Assembly: GCF_039872745.1 (NCBI RefSeq)
Contig: NZ_JBDPZD010000001.1
Location: forward strand, 310,001 to 374,000
Length of the DNA stretch: 64,000 nt
From: Pelomonas paludis
GTDB taxonomy: Bacteria; Pseudomonadota; Gammaproteobacteria; Burkholderiales; Burkholderiaceae_C
Reading direction: 5' to 3'
The notes under the pieces are model-generated. The model had not been told where the DNA came from. It worked only from the letters and a program-made list of their open reading frames with translations, and ran no database searches. The number at the start of each line of letters is the position of its first letter. Position 1 is the stretch's first letter. Below are positions 16,247 through 24,551 of this stretch, piece by piece. A program made the position numbers and the translations under genes.

Positions 16247-17476
16247 TCAGACGACGGCTTGCAGGGTGAACTGCATGACATCGGTGCTGCCGGTGTCAAA
16301 GGCTGCCTCGCAGTAGGCCAGGTAGAACTCCCAGAGCCGCACAAAGCGCAGGTCAAAGCCCTGCTCGCGCACTTGCGGCTCGTGGCGCAAAAAGTCGGCG
16401 CGCCAGCGGCGCAGGGTCTCGGCGTAGTCGGGGCCAAAGGCCAGCTCGTTCACCACTTGCAGGCCGGCGCGTGCGGCCGCCTTGCGGAACTCGCTCGGGC
16501 TGGGCAACAGGCCACCGGGGAAGACGTACTGCTGGATGAAATCACTGCCGCGTACATAGCGGTCGAACAGCTCGTCGCGGATGGTGATGGTCTGGATGCA
16601 GGCGCGGGCGCCGGGCTTGAGCTGGCGGCGCACGGTCTCGAAGTAGCCGGCCCAGTACTCGCGGCCCACGGCCTCGAACATCTCGATGGAGACGAGGGCA
16701 TCAAAGGGCCCGTCGGGGATGTCGCGGTAGTCCTGCAGGCGCAGGTCGCCCGCGAGGCCTTGGGCCTGCAAGCGCTGCTGCGCAAAGGCCAGCTGCTCGG
16801 TGGAGAGCGTCACGCCCGTGACGGTGGCGCCAAAGTCGCGCGCGGCCAGCTCGGCCACGGCGCCCCAGCCGCAGCCCACTTCCAGCACGCGCTGGCCCGG
16901 CTGCACACCGGCCTCTTGCAGCGCGCGGCGCATCTTGGCGTCTTGCGCGGTGCGCAGGTCACCACTGCGGTCACCGGTCTCGAACCAGGCGCTGGAGTAG
17001 TTCATGCTCGGGTCGAGCCAGAGCTTGTAGAAGGCATTGCCCAGGTCGTAGTGGGCGCTGATGTTCTTGCGGCTGCCGGCGCGGGTGTTGCGGCGCAGCA
17101 GGTGCTGCACGCGGTGCAGCAGGCCGCCCCAGAAGCCGCCGTAGATCAGCTGCTCCAGCGCCTCGCGGTTGCGCAGGAAGAGGCGCAGCAGGCCGGCGAG
17201 GTCGGGCGTGCTCCAGTGGCCCTCCAAGTAGCTCTCGGCAAAGCCGACGTCACCACCAGCCAGCGTGGCCTCGCACACCGCCCAGTCGCGGATGCGCAGG
17301 GACGCACGCGGCTGCCCCTGGCCAAAGTGCAGCATCTGGCCCTCGGGGGTTTGCAGGTCGAGCTGGCCGTGCTGCAAATGGGTCAGCAGGGTCAGCACGC
17401 GGTGGGCGGCGCTGGGGATGGTGGCGGGCAGGGACTGCGGCAGTGGCCGATGGAGGCGGGTGCTCTGGGCGCTCAT
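16247..17476 (-). CDS. Cyclopropane-fatty-acyl-phospholipid synthase family methyltransferase
   Basis: 409-residue SAM-dependent enzyme acting on unsaturated acyl chains of membrane phospholipids. Contains NISAHYDLGNAFYKLWLD and MNYSSAWFE of the CFA family, the SAM-binding motif VLEVGCGWGAVAE, and the C-terminal WEFYLAYCEAAF segment with the conserved Glu-Tyr. The start at 17476 overlaps the DUF1365 gene by 4 bp; a longer upstream frame is antisense noise. Within this cluster it may carry out cyclopropanation or a related methylation (as in furan fatty acid synthesis in Rhodobacter) rather than act as the housekeeping Cfa. Confidence 0.93.
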   Translation of the reverse strand: MSAQSTRLHRPLPQSLPATIPSAAHRVLTLLTHLQHGQLDLQTPEGQMLHFGQGQPRASLRIRDWAVCEATLAGGDVGFAESYLEGHWSTPDLAGLLRLFLRNREALEQLIYGGFWGGLLHRVQHLLRRNTRAGSRKNISAHYDLGNAFYKLWLDPSMNYSSAWFETGDRSGDLRTAQDAKMRRALQEAGVQPGQRVLEVGCGWGAVAELAARDFGATVTGVTLSTEQLAFAQQRLQAQGLAGDLRLQDYRDIPDGPFDALVSIEMFEAVGREYWAGYFETVRRQLKPGARACIQTITIRDELFDRYVRGSDFIQQYVFPGGLLPSPSEFRKAAARAGLQVVNELAFGPDYAETLRRWRADFLRHEPQVREQGFDLRFVRLWEFYLAYCEAAFDTGSTDVMQFTLQAVV

Positions 17477-18228
17477 GTCGAACTCCGACTGACGAATTGC
17501 GATGGGGGCTCGGGTTTTCTGAAGAAGGGCACGCGCTTGAGCCACAGCTGCAGCGCCTGCCAATGGATGCGCAGGACGACGCCCAGCGTCATCAGCGGCA
17601 TGGCCAGGCAGACGGCACGGGCGCTGGCGGGCGTGAGAGGCTGCAGGCGGCCGCTCTGGCTGGTTTGCAGCAGCGGCTGGCCGAGGGCGTCGTCGTGGTC
17701 CACGCGGGCCACGAGGCGGTCGGCCGTGCGCATGAAGCGGAAGCGGTAGCGCCCCGACGTGCTGCAAAAGGGCGAGACGTGGAAGACCTTGTCGGCCACC
17801 TGCTCGTGGCCCCAGGCCAGCTGCGGGCCCGAGAGCACGTAGACATGCCGCTCGCCAAAGGTGTTGTTCACCTCGGCCACGATGGCGGCGAGGCTGCCGT
17901 CGGCCCGCTCGCAGTACCAAAAGCTGACGGGCTTGAAGACAAAGCCCAGCACGCGCGGGAAGGTGTGCAGCCAGATCTCGCCCGTCGCGTCAGCAACACC
18001 GGCGCCACGCAACAAGCCCTCGACCCAGGCCAGCGCATCGGAGCCGCCGTCGCCGTGGTCACGCGCCTCGAAGCGCAACAGACCCCAGCGCAAGGGCGCC
18101 GCCTGCCGGGCCAGCGCACGCAGCGGCAGCACGACGAAGAAGCTCGGGTAGGCAAAGGCGTGCAGCGCCGGGCGCAGGCGCTTGTGGCGCACCTCGCCGC
18201 GGGCCAGCAAGGCCGTGGGTTCAGCCAT
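17473..18228 (-). CDS. DUF1365 family protein
   Basis: 251-residue protein that fits DUF1365: N-terminal GEVRHKRLRPALHAFAYPSFFVVLPL, the core PRVLGFVFKPVSFWYCER and VAEVNNTFGERHVYVL, and HVSPFCSTSGRYRFRF. Biochemical role unknown. It is always found between a flavin amine oxidase-like gene and a CFA-like gene, exactly as here (8-bp overlap upstream, 4-bp overlap downstream), so it most likely acts in the same lipid modification. Confidence 0.92.
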   Translation of the reverse strand: MAEPTALLARGEVRHKRLRPALHAFAYPSFFVVLPLRALARQAAPLRWGLLRFEARDHGDGGSDALAWVEGLLRGAGVADATGEIWLHTFPRVLGFVFKPVSFWYCERADGSLAAIVAEVNNTFGERHVYVLSGPQLAWGHEQVADKVFHVSPFCSTSGRYRFRFMRTADRLVARVDHDDALGQPLLQTSQSGRLQPLTPASARAVCLAMPLMTLGVVLRIHWQALQLWLKRVPFFRKPEPPSQFVSRSST

Positions 18229-19693
18229 GCGCCATCAGCCGCGACTCCAGCGCCTGGGCCACGCCCAGGCCGGAGAGCAAGCCGTCCTCATGAAAGCCGT
18301 AGCGCGTCCAGGCCCCGGCAAACCACACGCCGCCCTCGCCCTGCAGCGCCGGCAGCTGGGCCTGGGCGCGCACGGCACGCTCGTCAAACACCGGGTGGGC
18401 GTATTCGATCTCGCGCAGCACCAGGGCCGGGTCTGGCTGGCGCACGGGGTTGAGGCTCACGATGACCGAGCGCTGCCAAGGCAGGGGCTGCAGGCGATTG
18501 AGCAGGTAGTGCAGGCAGACCTGCTCGGTGTCGGGCGCGGCGTCGCGCCCTTCCTCAGTTCTTGCGCGCTCGTAGTTCCAGGCCGCCCAGGCGGAGCGGC
18601 GCTGGGGCAGCAGGCGCTCGTCCAGGTGCAGCACCGCGCGGTTGGGCTGGTAGGCCACGGCACCCAGCACGGCGCGCTCGGCCAGCGAGGCGTCGTGCAG
18701 CAGCGCGAGGCTTTGGTCAGAGTGGCCAGCCAGCACGACGTGATCGAAGGTCTCGGGGCCGGCGTCGGTGGTCACCGTCACGCCGCCCGTCACACTGCCC
18801 GTAAGCCGCCGCACGGCGCGCACCGGCGTGGCCAGGCGCAGGTGCTGGACGGCGGGCAGCAACGCATCGACATAGTGGCGCGAGCCGCCGCGCACCGTGA
18901 ACCATTGCGGCCGGTCCTCGACCTGCAGCAGGCCATGGTTGTGGCAAAAGCGGATCAGCGTGCGGATCGGGAAGGCCAGCATCTGCGCCGTGGGGCAGGA
19001 CCAGATGCAGGCCACCATGGGCAGCAGATACCAGTCGCGGAAGGCCGCGCCAAAGCCTTGCTCGCGCAGGAAGTCGCCAATCGGCTGAGCCAGCCGGGCC
19101 TCATCGCCGCGCTGGGCCAGGGCGGTGCACAGGCGGTTGAAGCGCAGCAGGTCGGTCAGCATGCCCCAGAAGGCGGGGCGCACGAGGTTGCGCTTTTGCG
19201 CGAAGACCGTGGCCAGCGAGTGGCCGCTCCACTCCAGGTCAATGCCCGGCACCTGGACCGAGAAGGACATGTCGCTCGGCGCGGTGGCGATGCCGAGCTG
19301 CTCGAAGAGTTGAATGAGCAGCGGGTAGGTGCGCTCGTTGTAGACCAGGAAGCCGGTGTCCACGCCGTGGCGGATGCCGTCCAGCTCCACGTCCACCGTG
19401 TGCGCGTGGCCGCCGGCGCGGGCGTCGGCTTCAAACAGGGTCACCTCGGCGTGCTCAGCCAGCGCCCAGGCCGCCGCGAGGCCAGCCACCCCGCTGCCCA
19501 CCACCGCAACCTTAACGCGCGGGCCGGCGCCTTGCGGGGCCGGGCCACGGCCCTTGCGGCGCAGCCAGTCGCGCAGCGGGCTGGCGTGGGCCTGGGCGGC
19601 GCCCAGGGTGGGGTCGGCAGCAGCCGGTACCGGCGCGACAGCGTCACGCCGCTGCGGCCCGAGCCAGGGAGTCGAAGTCGCGGAGGTGGACAT
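18221..19693 (-). CDS. FAD-dependent amine oxidase-like oxidoreductase
   Basis: 490-residue flavoprotein. After a 60-residue low-complexity N-terminus, the dinucleotide-binding motif VAVVGSGVAGLAAAWAL with downstream LFEADARAGGHAHTV identifies the amine oxidase/phytoene desaturase-like class; VRGGSRHYVDAL and the C-terminal GVWFAGAWTRYGFHEDGLLSG are also typical. First gene of the leftward cluster and divergent from the carH/litR-like regulator; promoter and operators lie in 19694-19908. Related proteins are linked to singlet-oxygen response and furan fatty acids in Rhodobacter. An internal start near residue 61 (KVAVVGSG) is possible but no ATG is there. Confidence 0.9.
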   Translation of the reverse strand: MSTSATSTPWLGPQRRDAVAPVPAAADPTLGAAQAHASPLRDWLRRKGRGPAPQGAGPRVKVAVVGSGVAGLAAAWALAEHAEVTLFEADARAGGHAHTVDVELDGIRHGVDTGFLVYNERTYPLLIQLFEQLGIATAPSDMSFSVQVPGIDLEWSGHSLATVFAQKRNLVRPAFWGMLTDLLRFNRLCTALAQRGDEARLAQPIGDFLREQGFGAAFRDWYLLPMVACIWSCPTAQMLAFPIRTLIRFCHNHGLLQVEDRPQWFTVRGGSRHYVDALLPAVQHLRLATPVRAVRRLTGSVTGGVTVTTDAGPETFDHVVLAGHSDQSLALLHDASLAERAVLGAVAYQPNRAVLHLDERLLPQRRSAWAAWNYERARTEEGRDAAPDTEQVCLHYLLNRLQPLPWQRSVIVSLNPVRQPDPALVLREIEYAHPVFDERAVRAQAQLPALQGEGGVWFAGAWTRYGFHEDGLLSGLGVAQALESRLMAHG

Positions 19694-19828
19694 GGCAGAT
19701 CACAGCGGTGGAGGCAGCCCGGCAGGGCCTAAAGCACAAGGTGGGCACCGACTGCTGGGGAAGGTGGCGGCCGCTTGCGACGGCCGCCGGACAGGGTTCT
19801 TGACGCCGCCGCTTGTGGCTTTGGCTAA

Positions 19829-19847
19829 GATTTGTCCTATACAAATC
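19829..19847. promoter_or_regulatory. Palindromic operator, copy 1
   Basis: Perfect inverted repeat GATTTGT-CCTAT-ACAAATC. Its 15-bp core TTTGTCCTATACAAA is repeated exactly 63 bp downstream (copy 2), six helical turns away on the same face. MerR-family regulators bind such dyads, and the adjacent gene encodes one. Probably the binding site through which the B12 photoreceptor controls itself and the divergent lipid cluster. Confidence 0.75.
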
Positions 19848-19890
19848 GGTGGACGAAGTCGATCCTAAGGCAGAGAATCGAGTTTGTCCA

Positions 19891-19911
19891 CATTTTGTCC
19901 TATACAAAATG
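19891..19911. promoter_or_regulatory. Palindromic operator, copy 2, covering the regulator start codon
   Basis: Perfect inverted repeat CATTTTGT-CCTAT-ACAAAATG; the last three bases are the ATG of the regulator gene. A half site GTTTGTCC precedes it by 11 bp (19882-19889). Binding here would block transcription or translation initiation of the regulator itself, i.e. tight autorepression. Confidence 0.72.
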
Positions 19912-20931
19912 ACTTCAATCTCCGAGCAGCCAGACCACCGGCCCGAGGCCGAGGGCATCGGCATCTCGGCCGTGGAACGCGATACCGGCATCCGCCGCGA
20001 GACCCTGCGCATCTGGGAGCGCCGCTATGGCTTCCCGCAGCCCGGGCGTGACGGTGCGGGCGAGCGGCTCTACCCCGCCAGCCAGGTGGCCCGGCTGCGC
20101 CTCATCAAGCGCCTGCTGGACGCCGGGCACCGCCCCGGCCGCGTGGTGCTGGCCAGCGAGGCCCAGCTGCAAGGCTGGCTCAGCGCGCCCTCGTCCGCCA
20201 CATCCGCCACGTCCTCCCCGCGCCGGGGCACAGCCGCCTTAGCCCGGGCCGCAGCCCTGCCCGGTGCACTGCCTGTCGTCGATGCCGGCCCGCTGGCCAA
20301 CGACATCGCCGAATGCCTGGCCCGCCTCAAGCGCCACGATGTGGACGGCCTGCGCCAGGCCCTGACCCAAGCCCTGCTGCGCCAAGGCCTGGCCGGCGCG
20401 GTGACCCAGCTCTTTGCCCCGCTGATCCAGGCCGTGGGTGACGCCTGGATGCGCGGCGAGCTGCAGGTGTTTGAGGAGCATGTGTTCAGCGAGTCCCTGC
20501 AGCTGGTGCTGCGCCAGGCGCTGCAGTCCCTGCCCGCGCCGGCCACCCAGCCCGGGCCCCGTGTGCTGCTGACCACCCTGCCCGGCGAGAGCCATGTGCT
20601 CGGCCTCTTGATGGCCGAAGCCCTGCTCTGCCTCGATGGCTGCACCTGCCTCTCGCTCGGCGCGCAGACCCCGCCCGAGCAGATCGGGCCGGCGGTGGCC
20701 GCGCACCGCGCTGACGTGGTGGCCCTGAGCTTCAGCGCCGTGCTGGCCACCCGGGCGGTGCACGACGGCCTGGGCCGGCTGCGCGCGCTGCTGCCAGCGG
20801 CTGTCGAGGTCTGGGCCGGCGGCAGCAACCGCGCGCTGGCCTCGCCGAGCCGGCCAACCGGTGTGCGGGTGCTGACTGGGCTTGTTCAGATTTCTGACGA
20901 AGTGGGCCGCTGGCGCGCGGCCCACGATTGA
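19909..20931 (+). CDS. MerR-family B12-dependent photoreceptor regulator (CarH/LitR type)
   Basis: 340-residue repressor. Residues 16-84 are a MerR winged helix (ISAVERDTGIRRETLRIWERRYG); about 125-215 form the four-helix cap with the W-x9-EH signature complete (Trp180, Glu190, His191); about 217-325 are a Rossmann B12-binding domain with ESHVLG (E-x-H-x2-G, His229 as lower axial ligand), SFSAV and WAGG. All adenosylcobalamin contacts known from CarH are therefore present, so this copy should be a true AdoCbl light sensor rather than a B12-less class II LitR. It is divergent from the lipid cluster at 12.7-19.7 kb and has two operators at its start. Confidence 0.88.
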   Translation: MTSISEQPDHRPEAEGIGISAVERDTGIRRETLRIWERRYGFPQPGRDGAGERLYPASQVARLRLIKRLLDAGHRPGRVVLASEAQLQGWLSAPSSATSATSSPRRGTAALARAAALPGALPVVDAGPLANDIAECLARLKRHDVDGLRQALTQALLRQGLAGAVTQLFAPLIQAVGDAWMRGELQVFEEHVFSESLQLVLRQALQSLPAPATQPGPRVLLTTLPGESHVLGLLMAEALLCLDGCTCLSLGAQTPPEQIGPAVAAHRADVVALSFSAVLATRAVHDGLGRLRALLPAAVEVWAGGSNRALASPSRPTGVRVLTGLVQISDEVGRWRAAHD

Positions 20932-20948
20932 ACGTGTGAGCTGGGCTC

Positions 20949-21815
20949 TCAGGCGATGCGGCTGCGCTTGAGCATCAGCAGCCAGAAGGCCACGCCCGCA
21001 ATCGCCGCCCAGCCCAGCGCCTGCACCGAGACCAGGCTGGAGAGGCCCGCCAACGCGTCCTGCCCCGCCCAGACCCACGGGCTGGCATAGCCGCCCATCG
21101 CGCCCGACAAGCCATTCGGCTCGGTCACCACCGCCTTGTTCAGCTGCGCCGTCCACGCGGTCAGCTGCGCCACCGGCCACTCGATGCCATAAATCTTGTG
21201 CATGATCAGGATGGCCACGCCGCCACCGCCCAGCACCAGCGGCACGCCGATGCGCTTGAGCCAGGCGGACGCCGCCATCAGCACCAGCACCATCGGCGCC
21301 AGCCACACTAGGGTCAGCAGCGTGCCCAAGGCAGCCCGCAGCCACAGCGGCGGCAACACGGCCAGCACCTGGCCCCAGGCCACATCACCCAGCGCGCCCC
21401 AGCTCACCTTCAGCCCCACCAGCAGCACCACGATGGGAAAACCCAGCAGCGTGCCCACCGCCAGGCCCGCCAGCGGTGCCAGCCAGCCATGGGCCACCAG
21501 CGTGGCCAGCAGGCTCTCGCCATGCCCGCCGGGCAGTGACAGCCAGAACTCGATCGACCGGTCCTGCACATCGCGCCGCGCCAGGCCCGGCAGCTGGAAC
21601 ACCGCCACCATCAGGCAGATGCCCCAGGTCACGATGCCCGCCAGCATCAGCGTCGCCAGCGTCAGCAGCTCGGGCTGGCCCTGGGGCATGCCCTGCACAT
21701 CGCCAATCGGCAGCATCGCCATGAACAGCAGCCCCGGCAGCAGCGCCGCAATCAGCCAGCCGCGCTTGTGCTGCATCCACTCGCGCAGCAACAGGGTCGG
21801 GAAGTGTTTGAACAT
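20949..21815 (-). CDS. ABC-2 type transporter permease
   Basis: 288-residue membrane protein with about six hydrophobic segments, starting MFKHFPTLLLREWMQHKRGWL. ATG at 21815 is chosen because GGAG lies 6 nt upstream; a GTG four codons earlier is possible. Follows the ATP-binding gene by 12 bp in a GntR-ATPase-permease operon of the YtrA/BcrA type, which in Gram-positives responds to cell-wall antibiotics. Substrate unknown. Converges with the photoreceptor gene with a 17-bp gap. Confidence 0.85.
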   Translation of the reverse strand: MFKHFPTLLLREWMQHKRGWLIAALLPGLLFMAMLPIGDVQGMPQGQPELLTLATLMLAGIVTWGICLMVAVFQLPGLARRDVQDRSIEFWLSLPGGHGESLLATLVAHGWLAPLAGLAVGTLLGFPIVVLLVGLKVSWGALGDVAWGQVLAVLPPLWLRAALGTLLTLVWLAPMVLVLMAASAWLKRIGVPLVLGGGGVAILIMHKIYGIEWPVAQLTAWTAQLNKAVVTEPNGLSGAMGGYASPWVWAGQDALAGLSSLVSVQALGWAAIAGVAFWLLMLKRSRIA

Positions 21816-21827
21816 CACGGTCTCCAC

Positions 21828-22739
21828 TCAGGCCGAAGCCGAAGTCTTGTTGTTGAGGGCCGGGTTGCGTGTCAGCGCCACGAACAGGTCCACCAGGCTC
21901 GGCCGCACGCGCTGGCCCAGGCCCGTCAGGCTCTCCGGCGGTGCGCCGTCAAACAGCGAGGTCGTGCGGCCCTGGTCGCGGTAGCGCAGCAGCGGGTGCG
22001 CGGCCGCCATCGCGTCGGCCACGGCGGCATCGTGGTTCAGCGCCACAAAGCGCTGATCGATGTCCTCCAGGCTGATCGACAGCACCACCTTGCCCTCGTC
22101 CAGCATGATCACGTCGGACAGCAGCGCCTCCACCTCCTCGACCTGGTGGGTCGAGATCAGCACGCTGCGCTCGCCGTCGCACCACTCGTCGATCAGCATC
22201 TCGTAGAAGTTCTTGCGCGACAGCACGTCCAGGCCCAGCGTCGGCTCGTCCAGGATCATCAGCCGCGCATCGATCGCCGCGATCAGCGCCAGGTGCGTCT
22301 GCGCCACCATGCCCTTGGACAAGCTCTTCACCTTGTCGTCCAGCCCCACGCTCGTGCGGCGCAGCAGCTCGCGCGCCCGCTCGGCGCTGAACTTGGGCTG
22401 CAGCTGCGCCATCAGCGTGATCAGCTCCGACACCCTCGCCCAGCGCGGCAGCACCGCCACGTCGGGTATATAGCTCAGCTGCGTCAGCAACTGCGCGCGG
22501 TCCTGGCGGGGCGACACGCCCATCACCTGCAGCTCGCCCTCCACCGCCAGCAGGCCCACCAGCGCCTTCATCAGCGTCGTCTTGCCCGCGCCGTTGTGGC
22601 CCAGCAAGCCCACCACCCGGCCCTTGGGGATAGTGAAGGACACGTCGCGCAGCGCCGCCTTCTTGCCGTAGTGCAGCGACACGCCCTGCGCCTGCACCAG
22701 CGCCGCTGCAGGATTCATCGTTGTTGTGCTCGTGTTCAT
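21828..22739 (-). CDS. ABC transporter ATP-binding protein
   Basis: 303-residue ATPase with Walker A GHNGAGKTTL, signature LSKGMVAQ, Walker B LMILDEPTLGLD and switch His in STHQVEE. A C-terminal extension after about residue 215 is typical of exporters with ABC-2 permeases. The ATG overlaps the GntR stop by 1 bp (TGATG). Energises the permease encoded downstream. Confidence 0.93.
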   Translation of the reverse strand: MNTSTTTMNPAAALVQAQGVSLHYGKKAALRDVSFTIPKGRVVGLLGHNGAGKTTLMKALVGLLAVEGELQVMGVSPRQDRAQLLTQLSYIPDVAVLPRWARVSELITLMAQLQPKFSAERARELLRRTSVGLDDKVKSLSKGMVAQTHLALIAAIDARLMILDEPTLGLDVLSRKNFYEMLIDEWCDGERSVLISTHQVEEVEALLSDVIMLDEGKVVLSISLEDIDQRFVALNHDAAVADAMAAAHPLLRYRDQGRTTSLFDGAPPESLTGLGQRVRPSLVDLFVALTRNPALNNKTSASA

Positions 22740-23092
22740 CAGGTCGTCCCCCAATCCAGATCCTGCGGCCCCAGCCCCAGGCGCTTCAACTTGGCGCGCA
22801 GCGCCGGCCAGTCGCGCTGCAAGAAGCGCTCACGCTCCTGCCGCCGCAGCCGCTCCCGGGCGCCGGCCCGCACATACATGCCCAGGCCCCGGCGCGGCTC
22901 CACCAGGCCATGCTCGGCCAGCGTCTGCAGCGCCCGCGTCACCGTGAGCGGGTTGATCAAAAACTCGCTGGCCAAGGCCCGCACCGACGGCAGGGCCTCG
23001 CCCTCCGACGGCACGCCGTCCAGCAACTTCACGGCCAACCGATCAGCCAACTGCTGATAGATCGGGGCCTGGTCTGTCCAGGGGGTCTGCAT
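22739..23092 (-). CDS. GntR-family regulator, YtrA subfamily
   Basis: 117-residue regulator with an N-terminal winged helix (PIYQQLADRLAVKLLDGVPSEGEALPSVRALASEFLINPLTVTRALQTL) and only a short helical tail (RERLRRQERERF), which is the YtrA layout without a large effector domain. ATG 23092 is preferred because it matches the family start; an in-frame ATG at 23134 would place the start inside the likely operator. It presumably represses its own GntR-ATPase-permease operon. Confidence 0.88.
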   Translation of the reverse strand: MQTPWTDQAPIYQQLADRLAVKLLDGVPSEGEALPSVRALASEFLINPLTVTRALQTLAEHGLVEPRRGLGMYVRAGARERLRRQERERFLQRDWPALRAKLKRLGLGPQDLDWGTT

Positions 23093-23108
23093 ACGGCTCG
23101 CTTCCCGG

Positions 23109-23132
23109 GGTGTGTTGGTGATGTAGCACACC
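23109..23132. promoter_or_regulatory. Candidate GntR/YtrA operator
   Basis: Inverted repeat GGTGTG-N12-CACACC located 17 bp upstream of the GntR start codon. YtrA-type repressors bind dyads of this size near their own promoter. No experimental or comparative support is visible inside the window. Confidence 0.5.
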
Positions 23133-23198
23133 ATAACAAGCCACCCCAGGCGCCCCTAGTGGGGTGCGACAGGCTGCAGATTTGGGGGGATGGGCGGG

Positions 23199-23318
23199 GA
23201 AGGGTCGTTGTCGCCTGGAGAGCAGCAGTTTTTGGCGTTGTGCCTGAAGGCCTACCGCAACACGAACAGTGACGGTCGCAAGCGCCTCAAGCAGGCTCTG
23301 AAGTCGTTCCTCGGGTAG
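23199..23318 (+). pseudogene. C-terminal fragment of a regulator paralogous to the gene at 30107-30478
   Basis: An open frame without a start codon reads LSPGEQQFLALCLKAYRNT followed by NSDGRKRLKQALKSFLG and a TAG stop. It is nearly identical to the last 35 residues of the putative repressor encoded on the opposite strand at 30107-30478 (LSPGEQQFLALALKTYRET). The N-terminal two thirds are missing; the sequence upstream is that of the GntR promoter. A TGATGC/GCATCA hairpin at 23351-23366 follows. Probably a relic left when the 23-27.6 kb island was rearranged. Confidence 0.75.
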
Positions 23319-23378
23319 CGACCAGTCCGCTTACGCCCTGAAGGGCAAGCTGATGCCTCAGCATCAACGGTTGTTACC

Positions 23379-23422
23379 AGAAAGATACCCAAAGAATTTT
23401 GTTTGTGGGTACTATTCTTTCT
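23379..23422. promoter_or_regulatory. Operator/promoter region of the Xre-RES toxin-antitoxin pair
   Basis: Large imperfect dyad: AGAAAGATACCC on the left and GGGTACTATTCTTTCT on the right (arms AGAAAG/CTTTCT and TACCC/GGGTA, with nested AAAGAAT/ATTCTTT). It lies 30-70 bp upstream of the antitoxin ATG in an AT-rich stretch. Xre/ParS antitoxins autorepress through such palindromes. Confidence 0.6.
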
Positions 23423-23451
23423 AAGGAAAACAGAAAACTAAGGAGTGCACC

Positions 23452-23826
23452 ATGCAAGCCAGTCCCGTGATGGAAGTCGACCGGACGTTTGTTCTGGCTA
23501 AGGCGACTCAACGTGCGGCGGACGGGCTGGGCATGAGCGGTCGAACCTTAGCGCTGACCGTTGGCTTCAGCGCGCCGACCGTATCGCGCATCCTTCATGG
23601 AGAGCGCGGTATCGATCCTGCCTCCAAGGAGGGTCAACTGAGCCTGATGCTGGTTCGCATCTTTCGTTCGCTCGACGCATTGGTCGGCGGCAACGAAACC
23701 AAGCGTCGCACTTGGATGACTTCTCACAATACGGCGTTGAACGGTGTCCCGGCGAACTTGATTCTCTCGCCTGAAGGACTGGGCAGGACGTTGGCTTATC
23801 TCGATGGCATGCGGGCGCCGATCTGA
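23452..23826 (+). CDS. Antitoxin of the Xre/MbcA/ParS family
   Basis: 124-residue antitoxin. An N-terminal Xre-like helix-turn-helix (about residues 14-55, SGRTLALTVGFSAPTVSRIL) is followed by the toxin-binding MbcA/ParS domain (LVRIFRSLDALVGGNETKRRTWMTSHNTALNGVPANLI ending with the LGRTLAYLDGMR helix). A strong ribosome site AAGGAG lies 8 nt upstream of the ATG. Stop and RES start overlap by 1 bp (TGATG). It should neutralise the RES toxin and autorepress the operon through the upstream dyad. Confidence 0.88.
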   Translation: MQASPVMEVDRTFVLAKATQRAADGLGMSGRTLALTVGFSAPTVSRILHGERGIDPASKEGQLSLMLVRIFRSLDALVGGNETKRRTWMTSHNTALNGVPANLILSPEGLGRTLAYLDGMRAPI

Positions 23827-24551
23827 TGGGGCCTAACTCGCCAGCAGATCCGTTCTCGTGGGACGTCGGCTGGTTCCAGGCATGTGACCAGGCCGACATG
23901 ACGGTCTGGCGCGGCGTCGAGAGCCAGTCCCAGGTCGCGACATGGCGCCTGGTCGATTCCACCGCAGAGCATGAGGCGCTGGAGGACATGTTGGAGGGCT
24001 CGAAGCCGCCGTTGCCGGAGGGTTGCGAGGGCCTGCACTACCTCCTCTCCACGCCGTTTAGGTACACGTCGCAATACGCGTCCAGGTTCAGGCGCCCGAA
24101 CGAGGCGGGCATCTGGTACGGCGCCTCCTCCGTCGAGGCTGTGTGCGCCGAGACCGCCTACTGGCGTCACCGGTTCATCCTCGATTCGGCCGGCATAGCC
24201 AAAGACGGCGACGGTCTACTAACGCTGCACACTCTCTTCCAGACGCGCGTCAACGGGCGTGCGCTCACGCTCACCGAGCCGCCTTGGGATGGCGGGCGAG
24301 CGCTTTGGACTCATGGCGCCGACTACAGCCACACGCAGGCGGTGGCTGCAGAAGCACGAGTTCATGGCATTGAGTGGATCCGTTACGAATCCGTTCGTTG
24401 CCCCGGCACTCACTGCGCGGCGGTCTTGAGTCCTCGAGCGCTACGCACGCAGCAACCATTCGATATGCAGGAGTGGATTTGTCGAGCCACCCGTAGCCGC
24501 GTGATCGTTACCCACAAGGAAAGCGACTCCAGCTACAGCTGGGACTTTTGA
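23826..24551 (+). CDS. RES-domain toxin (NAD+-depleting)
   Basis: 241-residue RES protein. The conserved Arg (MTVWRGV or FRYTSQYASRF), Glu in VEAVCAETAYWR and Ser near the C-terminus (VLSPRALR) are present in the right order; AGIWYGASSVEAVCAE is the family hallmark. RES toxins such as MbcT and Res degrade NAD+ and are held by Xre/ParS antitoxins. It is larger than minimal RES toxins (about 150-190 aa), with 40 extra N-terminal residues. The gene appears intact. Confidence 0.9.
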   Translation: MGPNSPADPFSWDVGWFQACDQADMTVWRGVESQSQVATWRLVDSTAEHEALEDMLEGSKPPLPEGCEGLHYLLSTPFRYTSQYASRFRRPNEAGIWYGASSVEAVCAETAYWRHRFILDSAGIAKDGDGLLTLHTLFQTRVNGRALTLTEPPWDGGRALWTHGADYSHTQAVAAEARVHGIEWIRYESVRCPGTHCAAVLSPRALRTQQPFDMQEWICRATRSRVIVTHKESDSSYSWDF

